From Mesotaenium endlicherianum (Eukaryota > Streptophyta > Zygnematophyceae > Zygnematales > Mesotaeniaceae), in assembly GCA_009602735.1 (NCBI GenBank), contig WELA01010114.1:429490-493489 (forward strand): a stretch of 64,000 nt of DNA. Reading direction: 5' to 3'. Positions within the stretch are counted from its first letter, which is position 1. Each line of letters starts with the position of its first letter. The notes beneath the pieces are model-generated. The model searched no databases. It was given only the letters and a program-made list of their open reading frames with translations, and was not told the origin of the DNA. The translations under genes were made by a program, and so were the position numbers. Shown here piece after piece: positions 10,525-21,063 of this stretch.

Positions 10525-13500
10525 TCATCCCCCTCCTCAAGATGCGACGTCCTCGACGCATTCTGCAGATAACGTCTTAACTTACTCTTACAATGAGTCA
10601 AGTTGGCCTCTGGCTCCCAAGTGTTGTCGTCCGCATGGTAGCCTTTCCACTTGACCAGATACTCTCGGACAACTCGCTGACCTCGCTTGACTCGTCGATC
10701 GCCGACAATCGCCTCCACTTCATACTCCAATACATCATCGATCTCGACCGGTGGTGGCGGTGTAGGTAGTCGTCCTGGATGTCCTTCATTCGGGTCAACG
10801 TATGGCCGTAGACAACTGACATGGAACACATCATGGATACGCCATCCTGGAGGAAGTTCCAACTTGTAGGTCACTAGATTCACCTGCTTGAGCACTTCAA
10901 AGGGACCTGTAAACCGTGCCCGCAGTTTCCTCTTGCCTGTGAAAGGTAGGTTCTCTGTGGACAAGAGTACTTTGTCGCCCACTTGGAATGTCACTTCCCT
11001 CCTGTGCTTGTTAGCATGCTTGACCTGCTCTTGTTGTGCCTTCCGAATACACGTCTTCGCCATATCCCAAGTCTTGGCCATCTGCTCCATAAAAGCTTGT
11101 GTAGTAGGAACCTGAGTCTCCTTGGCCTTCTCCAACAAGATGTTCCCTGGATGATATACTTCTCTCCCATAAACCATAGCGAATGGTGACTGCTTGGTCG
11201 ATCCCTGCATGCTGTTGTTGTAGGCAAACTCCAACCCTGGTAGCTTCTTGTCCCACTCTGAAGGGTCTTCCATAGTGAAACTCCTGAGCACCTCTTGCAG
11301 AGTTCTGTTGAGCCTCTCACTCTGCCCATCTGTCTGAGGGTGATAGGAAGTGCTCATACTCAGCTTGGTCCCCATCAAAGTAAACAATGACCGCCAAAAG
11401 TTGCTAGTAAACCTTGGATCTCGATCTGAAACAATCACCTTCGGCAACCCATGTAGCCTAAAAATATGATCAAAGAATAGCCGTGCCACATCTGCTGCCG
11501 TAGAAGTCTCCTTCATGGGAATGAAGTGAGCCATCTTGCTGAGTCTGTCAGACACTACCCATACTGCATCGTGCCCTTGACCACTGACTGGTAACGATGT
11601 GATGAAGTCCATAGCAATCTGCTCCCAAGGATACTCTGGAATAGGCAGGGGTCGCAATGTACCTCCCTTCTTTTGATTTGGTGTCTTGTTTCTCTGGCAC
11701 GCATCGCAACTCCTGATCCACTCCTCGATGTCCTTGTCCATATTTCTCCAGTAATATTCCCGCTTCAGCACGCTTGCCGTCTTCTCGCTTCCAAAGTGTC
11801 CAGCATATAAGCAGTCATGATGCTCCGTAAGTAGTAAGTCTCGTAGCTCCTTGATGTCAGGTACCACCACTCTCTTGGAATCACCATAATACCATATGCC
11901 GTCCTTCTTCTGCATACTCGAGTTGAACTCAGCTGCTCCACCATCAGCAAACTGTGGGTCCTCCTCATAACCTCTTTGAAGCTTCTCCTTGAAGTCCATA
12001 TTCTCCTTGATGACTGAGACAGCTGCAAGGTCACACCTCCTGGATAAAGCGTCTGCAGGGTTGATCTTCCCAGGTAAGTACTCAATCTTGTGGTCGAACT
12101 GTTGCAGAAACTCCATCCACCTTGCCTGTCTTGGTGTCAACGTTGGCTGCGTCATAAACTTCTCCAAGCTCTTGTGGTCGGTCTTGATGAACACCTTCCG
12201 GCCGTCCACATAACATCGCCAAATCCTCAAAGCCTGGATAATAGCCAACATCTCTCGCTCGTGTGCTGCATAGTTCTGCTCCGCAGGACTCAACTTCCTG
12301 CTCTCATATGCCACAGGCTGCAATCCTTTGCCCTGGTCCTGGAGAAGAATGGCTCCCACTGCAAAGTTTGACGCGTCTGTGATGATGGTGAAAGGAAGCT
12401 CTGGACTGGCAATTGCCAACACAGGTGCCTGTGTTAACAGCTCTTTAATCTTCTCGAAGGCTTGCTGCTCCTTGTCACCCCATAGCCACTTCTCCTGCTT
12501 CTTCAACATGTCCGTGAGCGGTGCACACACCTTGGCAAATCCTTCAATGAAACGTCGATAATAATTCGCCATGCCGAGGAAACTCCTGAGTTGATGAATA
12601 TCAGCAGGTACCGGCCAATCTCTGACTGCTTGCACCTTCTTCTGCTCCACCTTGACTCCTTCAGCTCCCACTATGTGTCCAAGAAACTCGACCTCCTTGA
12701 GACAGAAGTCGCACTTGCTCATCTTCCCATACAGCTTTTGATCTCTCAAGACCTCCAACACCTTCCTCAGATGCCCCACATGCTCCTCCAAGGTCTTCGA
12801 ATAGATCAGGATGTCGTCCAAAAATACCACCACAAACTGGTCCAAGTAGGGTCTGAAGATACTATTCATGAGTCCCATGAATGTAGCAGGTGCATTGGTC
12901 AATCCAAAAGGCATGATTGTGAACTCAAACAAACCATAGCGAGTTCTGAAAGCAGTCTTCTGAACGTCTCCTTCCGCAATTTGTACCTGGTGATAGCCAC
13001 TCCTCAAATCGATCTTCGAGAAATACTTCGCCCCGACAAGCCTGTCAATCAACTCGTCCACTCGTGGAAGTGGGTACCTGTTCTTGATGGTGACCTTGTT
13101 GAGTGCCCGGTAGTCGACACACATCCTCATAGTCCCATCCTTCTTCTTCACAAATAAGACTGGCGCTGCAAATGGAGACTCGCTGGGTCGGATGAATCCC
13201 TTCTCCAATAACTCTGTCAGTTGCTTCTTCAACTCATCCAACTCCGCAAACGATTGTCGATAGGCGGGTCTCACTGGTGGCTTGCTCCCTGGTTCCAACT
13301 CAATCTTGTGCTCCATAGCTCTCTGTGGAGGTAATCCTGTAGGTAGCTCCTCAGGAAATACGCACTTGAACTCCTCCAACAGCGCCTTAATTTGGGCAGG
13401 CATCTCAGCAGGCTTCTTCTCTTGAGCAGTTGGGCTCTGCTCCTTCTGAGCAAGGGGATCAGACACCACTACTTGCTCCTCCGGCGATGTACATTCGCCC

Positions 13501-14195
13501 AGGCTGTTAGGATTCACGCTTGCTCCATCTGATGACCTGGCCAGGGCCACCGAAACAAGGTACATCTCCTTCACCTGATTCGCCCTGCATAGCTTCTTAA
13601 CTTGCAGGCTCGACAGAAGACAGTTACTTGTGGTCGTATCTACCTCCACCTGTTTCGCTGTCTCCATTCGACCATCACGCCCTTGGACTTTCACTTGTCC
13701 TGTGCTCCAGTGCACTTGAGGGTTGGCTTTCCTCAGCCATGGTCGGCCCAATATCACCTCATGGTGACCCAACTCTGCCTGCTCCATAACTTCCTTACTC
13801 CGGTGCCCCGCTACTTCCACGTGAATAGCTTCCGTAGGTGCACCACACTTGAGTCTCTGCCCATTCGCCAAAATTGCCTCCTTAGGCTCATAATGCTTCT
13901 GCACAGGGATTCGCCACTCTTTCACCAGCTTCTTGTGCACAAAGTTTGCACTTGCGCCACTGTCGACCATACACTTCGCCTTGTTGCCGTCGACCACTCC
14001 TTCCACGATGATAGGCTTGTCAACGTCTCGTCCTTTGCTTCTCGGCAGGCTCCTGGGGATAACCTCCTTGTGAGTTCTCGTCTTCACGCCAGTAGACACC
14101 CCAGAACGACTTACTGGCGTCCTCCTTTTTCCTGCTGTTGAGGTTGCTTCGCCTTCACATGACAGTCTCGAGCCAGATGTCCAAGCTTGCCGCAA
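10512..14195 (-). CDS. A3 Pol polyprotein (PR-RT-RH-INT-chromodomain)
   Basis: A 1227-residue Pol. Aspartic protease motif DSGAS is near residue 78. RT runs about 300-500 with active site FLDD at about 458-461. RNase H starts near ITDASN (about 605). The integrase HHCC zinc finger is at about 792-833 ([10 protein letters not shown]...CDACQ). The catalytic core has MDF near 863, [10 protein letters not shown] near 922 and the Glu of DGQSERLN near 960. A GPF module lies near 1100 and a chromodomain ([18 protein letters not shown]) at about 1160-1205. The chromodomain marks a chromovirus, a group known to target heterochromatin. Its first part overlaps gag by 85 bp in another frame, so Pol would need frameshifting or an equivalent, as is common in gypsy elements. 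The annotated start Met lies in the gag overlap and may not be a true initiation site. Confidence 0.92.
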   Translation of the reverse strand: MRQAWTSGSRLSCEGEATSTAGKRRTPVSRSGVSTGVKTRTHKEVIPRSLPRSKGRDVDKPIIVEGVVDGNKAKCMVDSGASANFVHKKLVKEWRIPVQKHYEPKEAILANGQRLKCGAPTEAIHVEVAGHRSKEVMEQAELGHHEVILGRPWLRKANPQVHWSTGQVKVQGRDGRMETAKQVEVDTTTSNCLLSSLQVKKLCRANQVKEMYLVSVALARSSDGASVNPNSLGECTSPEEQVVVSDPLAQKEQSPTAQEKKPAEMPAQIKALLEEFKCVFPEELPTGLPPQRAMEHKIELEPGSKPPVRPAYRQSFAELDELKKQLTELLEKGFIRPSESPFAAPVLFVKKKDGTMRMCVDYRALNKVTIKNRYPLPRVDELIDRLVGAKYFSKIDLRSGYHQVQIAEGDVQKTAFRTRYGLFEFTIMPFGLTNAPATFMGLMNSIFRPYLDQFVVVFLDDILIYSKTLEEHVGHLRKVLEVLRDQKLYGKMSKCDFCLKEVEFLGHIVGAEGVKVEQKKVQAVRDWPVPADIHQLRSFLGMANYYRRFIEGFAKVCAPLTDMLKKQEKWLWGDKEQQAFEKIKELLTQAPVLAIASPELPFTIITDASNFAVGAILLQDQGKGLQPVAYESRKLSPAEQNYAAHEREMLAIIQALRIWRCYVDGRKVFIKTDHKSLEKFMTQPTLTPRQARWMEFLQQFDHKIEYLPGKINPADALSRRCDLAAVSVIKENMDFKEKLQRGYEEDPQFADGGAAEFNSSMQKKDGIWYYGDSKRVVVPDIKELRDLLLTEHHDCLYAGHFGSEKTASVLKREYYWRNMDKDIEEWIRSCDACQRNKTPNQKKGGTLRPLPIPEYPWEQIAMDFITSLPVSGQGHDAVWVVSDRLSKMAHFIPMKETSTAADVARLFFDHIFRLHGLPKVIVSDRDPRFTSNFWRSLFTLMGTKLSMSTSYHPQTDGQSERLNRTLQEVLRSFTMEDPSEWDKKLPGLEFAYNNSMQGSTKQSPFAMVYGREVYHPGNILLEKAKETQVPTTQAFMEQMAKTWDMAKTCIRKAQQEQVKHANKHRREVTFQVGDKVLLSTENLPFTGKRKLRARFTGPFEVLKQVNLVTYKLELPPGWRIHDVFHVSCLRPYVDPNEGHPGRLPTPPPPVEIDDVLEYEVEAIVGDRRVKRGQRVVREYLVKWKGYHADDNTWEPEANLTHCKSKLRRYLQNASRTSHLEEGDDVRS
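10525..10541 (-). other. A3 polypurine tract
   Basis: Minus strand GAGGAGGGGGATGA directly abuts the 3' LTR and would prime plus-strand DNA synthesis. It is also coding: it encodes the final EEGDD of pol before the ORF runs into the LTR. Confidence 0.8.
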
Positions 14196-15142
14196 CTATA
14201 GCACGGTCCTCTCGGCTTGAAATTCTGCTGCCTGCGCTGGTACTGCACAAGTCCCAACTCCATGGGTACTGGACCTTGAACACTCGTGCTTGGCGCTTGA
14301 GATCCAAAGTGTCGATATCCTCCAAAGTTGTGGCTGCCCCACTGCCTCTGACTATACTCCACAGCGTCGACCCTTGTTGCCAATGCCATCATTTCTCCAA
14401 GACTGGTAGGGTCCTTGAGCGCCACTTCCTTGGCCACAGTTGGCTTGAGTCCCCTCTTGAACTTGTCCATCATCTCCGACTCGTGCATGGATGGACATTG
14501 AAGCACCAGCTCGTTGAAGCGCGATACATACTCTTGAACGCTTCCTCGTTGACGAAGGCGCACCAATAGATCTCGAGCGGTAGCCTCGGGTGCAATAGGT
14601 TGAAATTGCCTCTTCAAGCCTTCAAATAGCTGATCAACAGTAGCAGGAACTCCAGACAGCTGCTCTTCTCGTTCATACCAAGCTCCAGCACTCTTCTGCA
14701 GCAAAGTTATGACAAAGGCGACTTGCCTGTCGGGCGTGAGCGCAGAATACTCCATAAACTTCTTCACTCCAAAAATCCATTGATGAACAGGCGGCGATCC
14801 ACGCTCTCCAGTATAAACTTCAGGCTTAGGCGCACGCACTCCTGATGCGGGTGGAATAACTGGTTGCACCACTGGGTTAACATGAATCGGTGGTACAACA
14901 GGTGCAGGTGCCGAACTCGTCGAAGCGGCGTTCCCCATAACAACTCGCACCATTCTCTCCACCTCCGCGCGCATATTTTGTTGAAACTGGGTGTAGACTT
15001 CTCCTCCAATTGCATTTGCCATTTGCCTTAGCATCGCCTGCATCTCTTGTTGCTCTCTGGTCATTGTTGGTGCTGCCTGCTGCCCCGCGCGCTCAACATG
15101 CTCGACATGTTCGCCTCCTCCAGCTGCCGGCTGCGACTCCAT
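14111..15142 (-). CDS. A3 Gag (nucleocapsid with CCHC knuckle)
   Basis: A 343-residue structural protein. It has an acidic, Gln-rich N terminus (about 1-40), a gag core (about 100-260) with [12 protein letters not shown] and [12 protein letters not shown], and a single CX2CX4HX4C zinc knuckle ([15 protein letters not shown]) near residue 320, the usual RNA-binding nucleocapsid motif. The start at 15142 is the first Met after the PBS, about 25 bases inside it. It packages element RNA in cytoplasmic particles by family knowledge. The reading frame is open. Confidence 0.92.
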   Translation of the reverse strand: MESQPAAGGGEHVEHVERAGQQAAPTMTREQQEMQAMLRQMANAIGGEVYTQFQQNMRAEVERMVRVVMGNAASTSSAPAPVVPPIHVNPVVQPVIPPASGVRAPKPEVYTGERGSPPVHQWIFGVKKFMEYSALTPDRQVAFVITLLQKSAGAWYEREEQLSGVPATVDQLFEGLKRQFQPIAPEATARDLLVRLRQRGSVQEYVSRFNELVLQCPSMHESEMMDKFKRGLKPTVAKEVALKDPTSLGEMMALATRVDAVEYSQRQWGSHNFGGYRHFGSQAPSTSVQGPVPMELGLVQYQRRQQNFKPRGPCYSCGKLGHLARDCHVKAKQPQQQEKGGRQ

Positions 15143-15165
15143 AATATAATATGCAAACTAGCCCT

Positions 15166-15177
15166 GCTCCGATACCA
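15166..15177 (-). other. A3 primer-binding site (tRNA-iMet)
   Basis: Minus strand TGGTATCGGAGC, two bases inside the 5' LTR, 11 of 12 matches to the plant initiator-Met PBS. Confidence 0.88.
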
Positions 15178-15179
15178 GA

Positions 15180-15923
15180 TGAAAGGGGCAGAGTGCCCTA
15201 GTGGAAGCGTAGTGACTCACGAGGAAAGGAACTAGTTGCCATCATACTAGAGAGTGCAGCGGCATATCACTAACAAAGCTTAGGAAAATTACTCAACATT
15301 TTGAGTAGCAGGAAACTGCTCACAAATGATGTAGGATGAAAGGCCTTGTCATTACAAACCCGTAGAAATTTACAGAAGTGAAAACTGATAAGAAACAAAG
15401 AAGTTATGCCTATTTATAATTTTCTGCCTAAGTGCTCCTCCCTAGGAGGAAGCTACGGATTTTCCTAAGTGTTCGTCAAATCGTCCCTTCCAGAATATTC
15501 GTGAGTAAGCCAGATCAGTCTAATCTGACGTGTCGGGCCGAATTGACGTCCACATACATGCATCGACATTACTAGAATATTCTATCTTAGACGCGCTAGG
15601 CTAAACCGAAACTTCTAGGTAAATCGACCTAGTCGGCACTCCGCGTCAGCCGAACTTACGTGAAGGTTCGAGTTCATTCTAACGGGCCAGATCGCTCGAC
15701 GCTGTCGGTCAATCCGACGGTCGCGCTCACCGCGAATTAAGGACAGTCGTCAACCGACCTCAAAACTAATTAAACTTCGGAAATCCATAACTCTCTCAAT
15801 TCTTGACCAAATTCGATGAACTTTATATCAAAATGACCACAAAAATGCACTCTACACTACTATACAATCAAAACATACTTTTATGATACTCAAAAATGCA
15901 CTTCATAAACCTATGACCTTACA
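15180..15923 (-). repeat. A3 5' LTR with promoter motifs
   Basis: 744 bp. Reading minus, a TATA-like TTATAAATAGG lies at about 15409-15420. Two GAATATTC dyads (GAAnnTTC, the heat-shock-element core) lie upstream of it at 15493-15500 and 15575-15582. The right target duplication ATGGG follows. Confidence 0.92.
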
Positions 15924-16634
15924 ATGGGAGATGATGTCTCAGGTGCCTAAGAGGAAGGTAGCATAATGTACTTGATGGTCTGCACAAGGCCTGATATTGC
16001 CAATGCTGTGGGAGTGGTGAGTCAGTTCATGGAGAACACAGGTCTTGCTCATTGGGAGGCGATGAAGCGGATCCTGAGATATCTGAGGGGCACTCTTGAT
16101 TTGTGTGGTTGCATTTGGGAGGAGCAGAGAGTGTGAAGTTGGAGGGTTGCAGTGATTCTTCTTGGGGTGGTGATCTAGACACCAGGTTGTCTACTACAGG
16201 GTGTGCTTTCTCTCTTGCCAAGGGAGTTGTGACTTGGAAGAGTAAGAGGCAGAAGGTGGTGGCATTGTCCTCCATGGAGGCTGAGTACATGGCTGCTTCC
16301 CAGGCGGTCAGGGAGGCTCTATGGTTGAGAAGATTATTGGAGGACCATGGCTACAAGCAGAAGAGGCCCACGGTGATTCTGAGTGATAGACAGAGCTGCA
16401 TTGCACTGGGCAAGAACCTAGTGGAGCATGCCAGGAGCAAGCACATTGATATTCAGTATCATAAGTGTAGAGAGTGTGTGCTACATGGCAGTGTAGAGTT
16501 TGTGTATGTGAGGATTGATAAGATGGTGGCTGACTCCTTGACAAAGGCAGTCTCAAGAGCTAAGCACCAGTGGTGTGCAGAGATGTTTGGTTTGAGAGAG
16601 TGTGTAGTTAAAGAGAGTAGGAGCTGAGAGGAAG
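15924..16634 (+). pseudogene. Copia RT end and RNase H, second part
   Basis: After the ATGGG duplication the copia protein resumes with MYLMVCTRPDIANAVGVVSQ and YLRGTLD, then RNase H with the CSDSSWGGD, VALSSMEAEYMA, HARSKHIDIQYH and KMVADSLTKA blocks typical of copia 3' ends. A purine stretch (GAGCTGAGAGGAAG) abuts the 3' LTR and is the likely polypurine tract. It is a fossil. Confidence 0.9.
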
Positions 16635-17107
16635 TGTTGTAAATAGGCACTCCTGACTCTATTTGCTTGCGTCAGTTTGGTGGGCTCGTATGTGTGTGTG
16701 TGTCGATGCATAGAGTAGACTTGTATTATAGTCAAAGTGGGTGGACCGTCGATGTGTTGACATTGTGTTGATTGTGTAAAAGTGTAGGGTAGTAGGACAT
16801 TAGGTTTGAAGTGTCGATGAGTGTGAGGCAGGTGAGCAGCCGCCAAGTAAATATAGGCAATGTGAAAGAAGATGTACGGTGAACTTTTGAGTGTAAGAAA
16901 GAAGAAGAGTCTTTGAGGAAAGTGTGTGTGCAAGATCTATGCTAAGTGCTTGATCTGCTACAGGTCTGTGTGGCCTTGTATGTGTGACTGAAGGAAGCTG
17001 TCTATGTGACCAGCTAAGTCTGTGTGACTTGAAGAAGAAGCTCTCTGTATGACCTGCTGAGAGAAAGTGCGGTAAGAAGAAGAGATGGATGAAGAGGACT
17101 TACAACA
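16635..17107 (+). repeat. Copia 3' LTR
   Basis: 473 bp, beginning TGTTGTAAA and ending TTACAACA. It is homologous to the 532-bp 5' LTR at 39849-40380 in inverted orientation. It is followed by TTTTG, which aligns with CCTTG at the other outer flank (two transitions apart), the likely target duplication inside a family D LTR. Confidence 0.88.
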
Positions 17108-17301
17108 TTTTGCTTATGTATGAGTTTACTGATTGTATGATTGATGCATGTTTACTCACACTTGACTTGTGAGTATTGTTCACTGCTAGTATATTGTCCT
17201 TTTCTATTAAATCCGTTAATAGAAATACCATGGAGATTACTTGCTGATATAAAGATCTTCTATTAATTGCTAATCGTCTACTGGTAAGTCGATTCATTTC
17301 A
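17108..17301 (+). repeat. Family D LTR, 3' part (copia-split)
   Basis: It matches the last part of the D LTR at 53564-54277, from the GCTTATxTATGAGTTTACTG block to the terminal GATTCATTTCA. The rest of this LTR is on the other side of the copia at 40381-40923, inverted. Together they show that the copia inserted into a D LTR. Confidence 0.85.
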
Positions 17302-18225
17302 TTGCGGATGTTGAGCAGTGGCTGGAGAACTACCCAGAACTGCAAGACTACGAGAAGGTCAGGCACACTGGTGCTCTACTGAAAGGCAGTGGAGCAGACT
17401 GGTGGCTGTATTGGAAAGGAGAGCGTAAGGCTCAACAACTCGGTGACCCTACTTAGGTACAGTTTGTCGAGAAGCTGTATGAGAAGTTTGATGCTATTAA
17501 TCAGCAGGAGAAAGCTATCTATGCAATGATCTTCTTGACACTAAAGCAGACCACTTCAGTTGCTGAATTTGCCCCGAAGTTTCAGGAGAACACGATGAAG
17601 CAGCCAGAATTGCCTGAGCGACATAGGATAGAAAACTTCAGGTATGGCTTGAAGTTCGAGGTCTCAAATCATGTTGCTGAAAAGAAATATGAGAAACTGG
17701 GTGACTTGATCCAGGATGCTGATGCTTGGGATCAGCAACAGTTCAATCACAAGCGCCAGAGTAATGCTTTGGTGTCTAAGATTGTCAAAAAGCCACATGG
17801 TTCCTACAAGACAATTGGAGGAGATCAGGCTGAGGATGATCGGAGTGATGAGTATGAGTATGAGTATAACGCTATACAGTTTAGAGGGAGAGGTGGATAC
17901 TCTTGAGGTGGCTATGGAAGAGGTGGTGGTAGGACTAAGCCGAGACCAGCCTCAGCAAAATCTATTTGCTGAGTTGGGCCACTACAAGAAGCAGTGTCCT
18001 AGAAAGCACCTTCCAAAGGTCGAGAGAAAGGAACAGCCTTTAAAAGACAACAATAGTCAGTAATCCAGTCTACTGACTGTGAGGATGCTAGGGACAGTGA
18101 GTTGTCACTAGCTGCCGTCGTAGCAGGTATTATGGGTTCTGCTGAACTGGATTCACAATGCATGCTTGACAACTAAATAAAGGAGACCACCAGCAATATA
18201 GATCTCTAGAGAGTGCACATTCTGT
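17302..18225 (+). pseudogene. Family D gag (fossil)
   Basis: It is homologous to the gag at 54320-55745, with DVEQWLENYPELQDYEKV, HTGALLKGS, KQTTSVAEFAPKFQEN and VSNHVAEKKYEKLGDLI. The C-terminal knuckle region is poorly preserved. It is broken in many places and lies directly against the LTR, so the leader is not complete. Confidence 0.8.
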
Positions 18226-20022
18226 ATGGTCTTGTTCCATCTGATGTCCAACATTTCTTTGCTAAGTCAGGAGAACAATGCGAAAATCAGGAAAAATTCG
18301 TTCCCCCTATTCTACTGCATTGTAATGATTGCAGGTAGGAAATTGAGGGCATTTGTTGACGGAGGAGCGTCACATACTTTTATCCATAAGGACTTAATTA
18401 AGCGGCTAAGGCTGCCTACTGTCACCCAAGGGAGTAGACAAATATCTCTTAGAGATGCCTCAAGTATCTCGGGAGGAATTATAACCAAGCTTATTGAGGT
18501 CCAGTGAGGTTCTGGCATTGCAATTCTAACTGAAACGCTTACATTTGAGGTACTCAACACTGGCTTTTATGATCTCGTGCGAGGGAGGTCCTGGTTGTAT
18601 AGACATCAAGCTGAAGTGTGTTGGAGCAGAAGTACAGTTAAAGTGAGAGGAGCAAATGATGGGCAGACTAACGGGGCACCCACCAGTACTCTTCCTCTTG
18701 GCCTATATGGATGGCAAATGAAGGAAAAGAAGAGGCTTTTAGGGGGATACAAATTAATGAATGCAATGGAATTTATCGAAAGCTGGAACCAGAAGAATGA
18801 CAAAATCTTATGTCTGCTGCTAAGAGAGGTACCTCCTCAACCTGAAGAAGTGGTTGAGAAATAGGTGAGCCCTCAGAAGAACCCTACTACTGCAAAAATT
18901 GTTGCTCAGTAAATTGATGTTTTGAACATGCCTCCAGGAGTGCCCTTTAAGAGGGAAGTAGATCATAAGATTGATTTATTACCTGGAAGTCAGCCACCTT
19001 GGCAACGCACATATGGCTTGTCTTATGTGGAGAGTGAAGAGTTAAAAACATAGATTGCAGAGCTGGAGGAAAATGGTTATATTTTTTCCAATTATCACCT
19101 TATGTCGCACTCATCTTACTTGTTAGAAAAAGGATGGCAGTATGCGAATGTGTGTGGATTACATTGCTCTTAACATAATCACAGTAAAGAACGAGTATTC
19201 TTTATCCAAAATTGAGAACTTGCTTGATCCCCTGTCTGGTGCTAAAATATTTAGTAAGATAGATCGCAAGAGTGATTATCATTAAATCAGAATTGCTGAG
19301 GGAGATGAATACAAGACTGCGTAATGACATTTTCTGGCCGTACTTGGATAAGTTTGTGCAAGTCTTCTTGGAGGATAAAAAAATATTCTCTAAAAATGAA
19401 GTTGAGCATGCTAAACTCTTGAAGACAGTAATCGACACTCTAAGAAAGAATCATTTATATCATATATGCCAGAATGAGTAATAGTGATCTCTATAAGGAG
19501 AGCATTGAATTCTTAGGACATGTTGTCAATAAGGAAGGCATCAGTGTAGATCCTAAGAAAGTCTAGACCATAAGGGACTGGCCAGTACTACGGTTTGTCT
19601 TGGAAGTTGAATCGTTCCTCGAGTTGGCTAACTACTATAGGAAATTTATTGAGAATTATTCTACAAAGGCCAGTACACTGACTGACCTTACTAAGGACAT
19701 AGGGTATGAGTGGGGGGAAGAGCAGCAAGCTGCCTTCTAGACCTTTAAAGACGCTCTCTGTTCTGCCCTAGTCTTAGCTATGTATGACCTCAGCAAACTT
19801 GTGCAGGTGGTTATTGATGCTTCTGACTTTGCCATAGGTGCTATTCTGTTGCAGCCTGCTGACAAAACCACGAAAGATGGTAAGGTAAAGCAGGAGTAGC
19901 ACCCTATGCTGTATGAGTCTATGAAATTTGATCAAGTTGAGATAAATTATTATGTGCATGATAAAGAGCTGCTGGTTGTCATTCATGTACTCAAACAGTG
20001 GAGAGCATACTTACATGGTAAA
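18226..20022 (+). pseudogene. Family D pol, PR-RT-RNase H part (fossil)
   Basis: Recognisable blocks are protease-like RAFVDGGASHTFIHKDLI near 18345, RT pieces between 18940 and 19490, and RNase H with [16 protein letters not shown] near 19800 and QWRAYLHGK at the end. No integrase follows, because an inverted D LTR begins at 20023. It is heavily degraded, with well over ten breaks, so it is one of the oldest elements here. Confidence 0.8.
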
Positions 20023-20725
20023 TGTAATGAATCGACTTACCAAATAGGCAATTAACAATTAATGAAGATCTTCATATCAGCGAGTAATCTTTATGGTATT
20101 ATCTATTAATTGATTTAAACAGCAAAAGACAACACACTAGCAATGGACAATATTCGCAAGTCAAATGCAAGTAAACTAGCATCAATAATGCAATCAGTAT
20201 ACTCATACATAAGCAAGGCTAGAAGACAGTGCATATCAATGGCTTTTCGCCTTGGATTTAGATATCTCTCAGTAAGCTGTACAAGAGAGTTGGCCTCGTT
20301 TTTGAATGCCGAACTTGAGAGCAATACCTAGCATATGCACATGGAATGAGTTTACTGTTCAACGGCAAGTGCGATGGCACCGCCTACCATCAAATCCACC
20401 ACCATCTTCCATCATCCCGAATCGCCATCCATCTTAAGGATGTCCTTTGGCTATTCATCTAACATACCACACTTAGATGCATATTTGGGCAGTTTGCTGC
20501 TACCGAGTACGGAAGTCAGCTGGCTGTCAAAGAATGTGTCAACAAGCTGACCTAAGTTGACTTCAGCCTGCTGCTTCCGGCAGAGTCGTTAAACTGATAA
20601 TTTTCATAAAGTCCAGCAGATTGAATATTAACTAAAGTTCACCAGGCTGAACCTAATTAACTCTTATATATAAATGAATATTATACCCACCAATATTATA
20701 TCTACCAATATACTGATTCATTACC
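20023..20725 (-). repeat. Family D LTR (3' LTR of D2)
   Basis: About 703 bp, matching the D LTR at 53564-54277 in reverse orientation. The ends form an imperfect inverted repeat of about 11 bp (TGTAATGAATC). It is adjoined internally by the polypurine tract. Confidence 0.85.
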
Positions 20726-21063
20726 ATCCCTCCAACTTAACTTGTTCTCGCCTCGACAACACTAAATTGTAGAATTATCTGGTCAAGGAATTAACAAAAC
20801 TAACCCCCCACCGCCTGCCTCTTGCTTCAACACTGTTGCCTAGCTGTGGGGATCACTAGTGAGAGTGGACTGTCATCTCCACCCTCAGTCCACTTCCGTT
20901 GTGGGGTGCGAATAGAGAGACCTCCAGCAAGGCTTGACTGGAGGATGGTTTTGATGTCTAGGGGGTTATTCCTGGGACTCCAAGATCAGGATACAGAGAT
21001 CTGGACCTAAATCTGGACAACCCTCTAGGCCTGTCAGCTGGCCTTCTAAGAACCCTGTTTGTT
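20726..21063 (-). other. D2 3' non-coding stretch
   Basis: It holds the polypurine tract next to the LTR and about 300 bp of non-coding sequence that also exists in D1 (partly shared near 40924-41084 and 42273-42400). No gene is seen. Confidence 0.5.

Larger units (their letters stand above)
9781..15923 (-). mobile_element. Ty3/gypsy chromovirus, family A, copy A3 (looks whole)
   Basis: Two 744-bp LTRs are flanked by a perfect target duplication, ATGGG (9776-9780 and 15924-15928). A PBS, a gag ORF, a pol ORF and a polypurine tract are all present, and I see no break. By eye the LTRs differ at about a dozen sites (about 1.7 percent), making it the youngest datable insertion in the window. It sits in the copia RT/RNase H region and is the reference copy for family A. 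Confidence 0.95.
8948..17107 (+). mobile_element. Ty1/copia element, 3' half, with nested A3
   Basis: The order is RT (8948-9780), nested gypsy A3 (9781-15923), rest of RT and RNase H (15929-16627), a purine tract, and the 3' LTR (16635-17107). The 5' half is found inverted at 36995-40380 and shares the duplicated GTGGA at its junction. It is broken, with several breaks across the two halves. Confidence 0.9.
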
